Shown here: positions 5,785-5,922 of the stretch, piece by piece
How the letters are laid out: the number at the start of each line of letters is the position of its first letter
Position numbering within the stretch: position 1 is the stretch's first letter
Assembly: GCA_934202215.1 (NCBI GenBank)
Contig: CAKPXR010000072.1
Coordinates: forward strand, 1-5,922
Direction of reading: 5' to 3'
Length of the DNA: 5,922 nucleotides
Source of the DNA: an uncultured Veillonella sp.
GTDB taxonomy: Bacteria > Bacillota > Negativicutes > Veillonellales > Veillonellaceae
The notes under the pieces: model-generated
Seen by the model: the letters and a program-made list of their open reading frames with translations, nothing else
The model's database searches: none
What the model was told of the DNA's origin: nothing
Program-made: the position numbers and the translations under genes

Positions 5785-5799
5785 ATAAGTATTACTTAT
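5785..5799. repeat. 15-bp palindrome ATAAGTA-T-TACTTAT
   Basis: A perfect 7-1-7 inverted repeat lies between the aminotransferase stop codon (5803-5805) and its terminator. In RNA it would form only a weak AU-rich hairpin next to the terminator stem. The 7-1-7 geometry resembles Fur-family operators, but the sequence is not a convincing Fur box and the position is inside the upstream transcript. Its role is unknown. Confidence 0.4.
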
Positions 5800-5802
5800 C
5801 TA

Positions 5803-5922
5803 TTATAATTTGCCAAGACGTTTCATAACATTATAGATTTTTTCGGCAAGGCCTTTCATTTGGAATTTAGGAATACCGCATGCTGCAATGCGAATACCAT
5901 TTGCTAAAGCAATAACATAAAC
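5803..5922 (-). CDS. C-terminal end of a class I aminotransferase (aspartate/aromatic type), partial
   Basis: Only the last 39 codons are in the window; the gene continues beyond its right edge. The fragment reads VYVIALANGIRIAACGIP, followed by a helix ending in IYNVMKRLGKL. It lines up with the end of E. coli AspC and TyrB (GVYAVASGRVNVAGMTPDN, then a helix ending in AIVAVL). The arginine in NGIRIAACG corresponds to AspC Arg386, which binds the substrate alpha-carboxylate. This suggests a PLP-dependent fold type I transaminase acting on aspartate or aromatic amino acids. The assignment rests on a short fragment, and the substrate cannot be judged. A good terminator follows (5748-5781). Confidence 0.65.
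   Translation of the reverse strand, partial: VYVIALANGIRIAACGIPKFQMKGLAEKIYNVMKRLGKL

Overview
This 5.9 kb window is low-GC bacterial chromosome. It looks like a Negativicute, most likely Veillonella or a close relative. That rests on the Firmicutes-type DUF896 (YnzC-like) protein, the AGAAAGGAGG-type ribosome binding sites, the AT-rich intergenic DNA and the protein character. The genus is an inference from overall appearance, not from a marker gene. Nothing points to a plasmid, phage, insertion sequence or CRISPR array.

Layout, left to right. (1) Positions 1-16 hold only the first five codons of a minus-strand gene. It has its own promoter (98-126) and a leader made of three abutting inverted repeats (31-73). 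(2) Positions 127-2203 are a minus-strand pair: nth (endonuclease III, 211 aa), then after one intergenic base a 479-aa protein. Its middle resembles a Type I N6-adenine DNA methylase (HsdM) that has lost its catalytic motif, and its C-terminal part faintly resembles a specificity (HsdS) domain. (3) Positions 2204-2326 are a divergent control region with a 7-3-7 inverted repeat. (4) Positions 2327-2596 encode a DUF896/YnzC-like protein on the plus strand. (5) Positions 2602-2644 are a strong bidirectional terminator. (6) Positions 2682-5541 are a minus-strand three-gene operon for a FecCD/BtuCD-type ABC importer, in the order permease, ATPase, lipoprotein binding protein. The junctions are a 1-nt overlap and a 2-nt gap. 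(7) Positions 5542-5802 hold the upstream region of that operon and the terminator of the next gene. (8) Positions 5803-5922 are the C-terminal 39 codons of an aspartate/aromatic-type aminotransferase on the minus strand.

How the genes work together. The three transporter genes form one complete type II importer: lipoprotein receptor, permease dimer and ATPase dimer. It would bring in a metal chelate (ferric siderophore, haem, cobalamin, or a nickel- or molybdate-type ligand); the sequence does not settle which. nth is a base-excision repair gene. It is translationally coupled to the methylase-like protein and divergent from a DUF896 gene, a family that in Bacillus subtilis includes YnzC of the SOS operon. 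The cluster therefore has a possible DNA-maintenance theme, but this is inference.

The points most worth a second look are the degenerate methylase-like protein coupled to nth, the three back-to-back hairpins before the gene at the left edge, and two inverted repeats that could be operators (2298-2314 and 5649-5674). In three genes (nth, the binding protein and the permease) the longest open frame starts too far upstream, and a downstream ATG with a good ribosome binding site is preferred.
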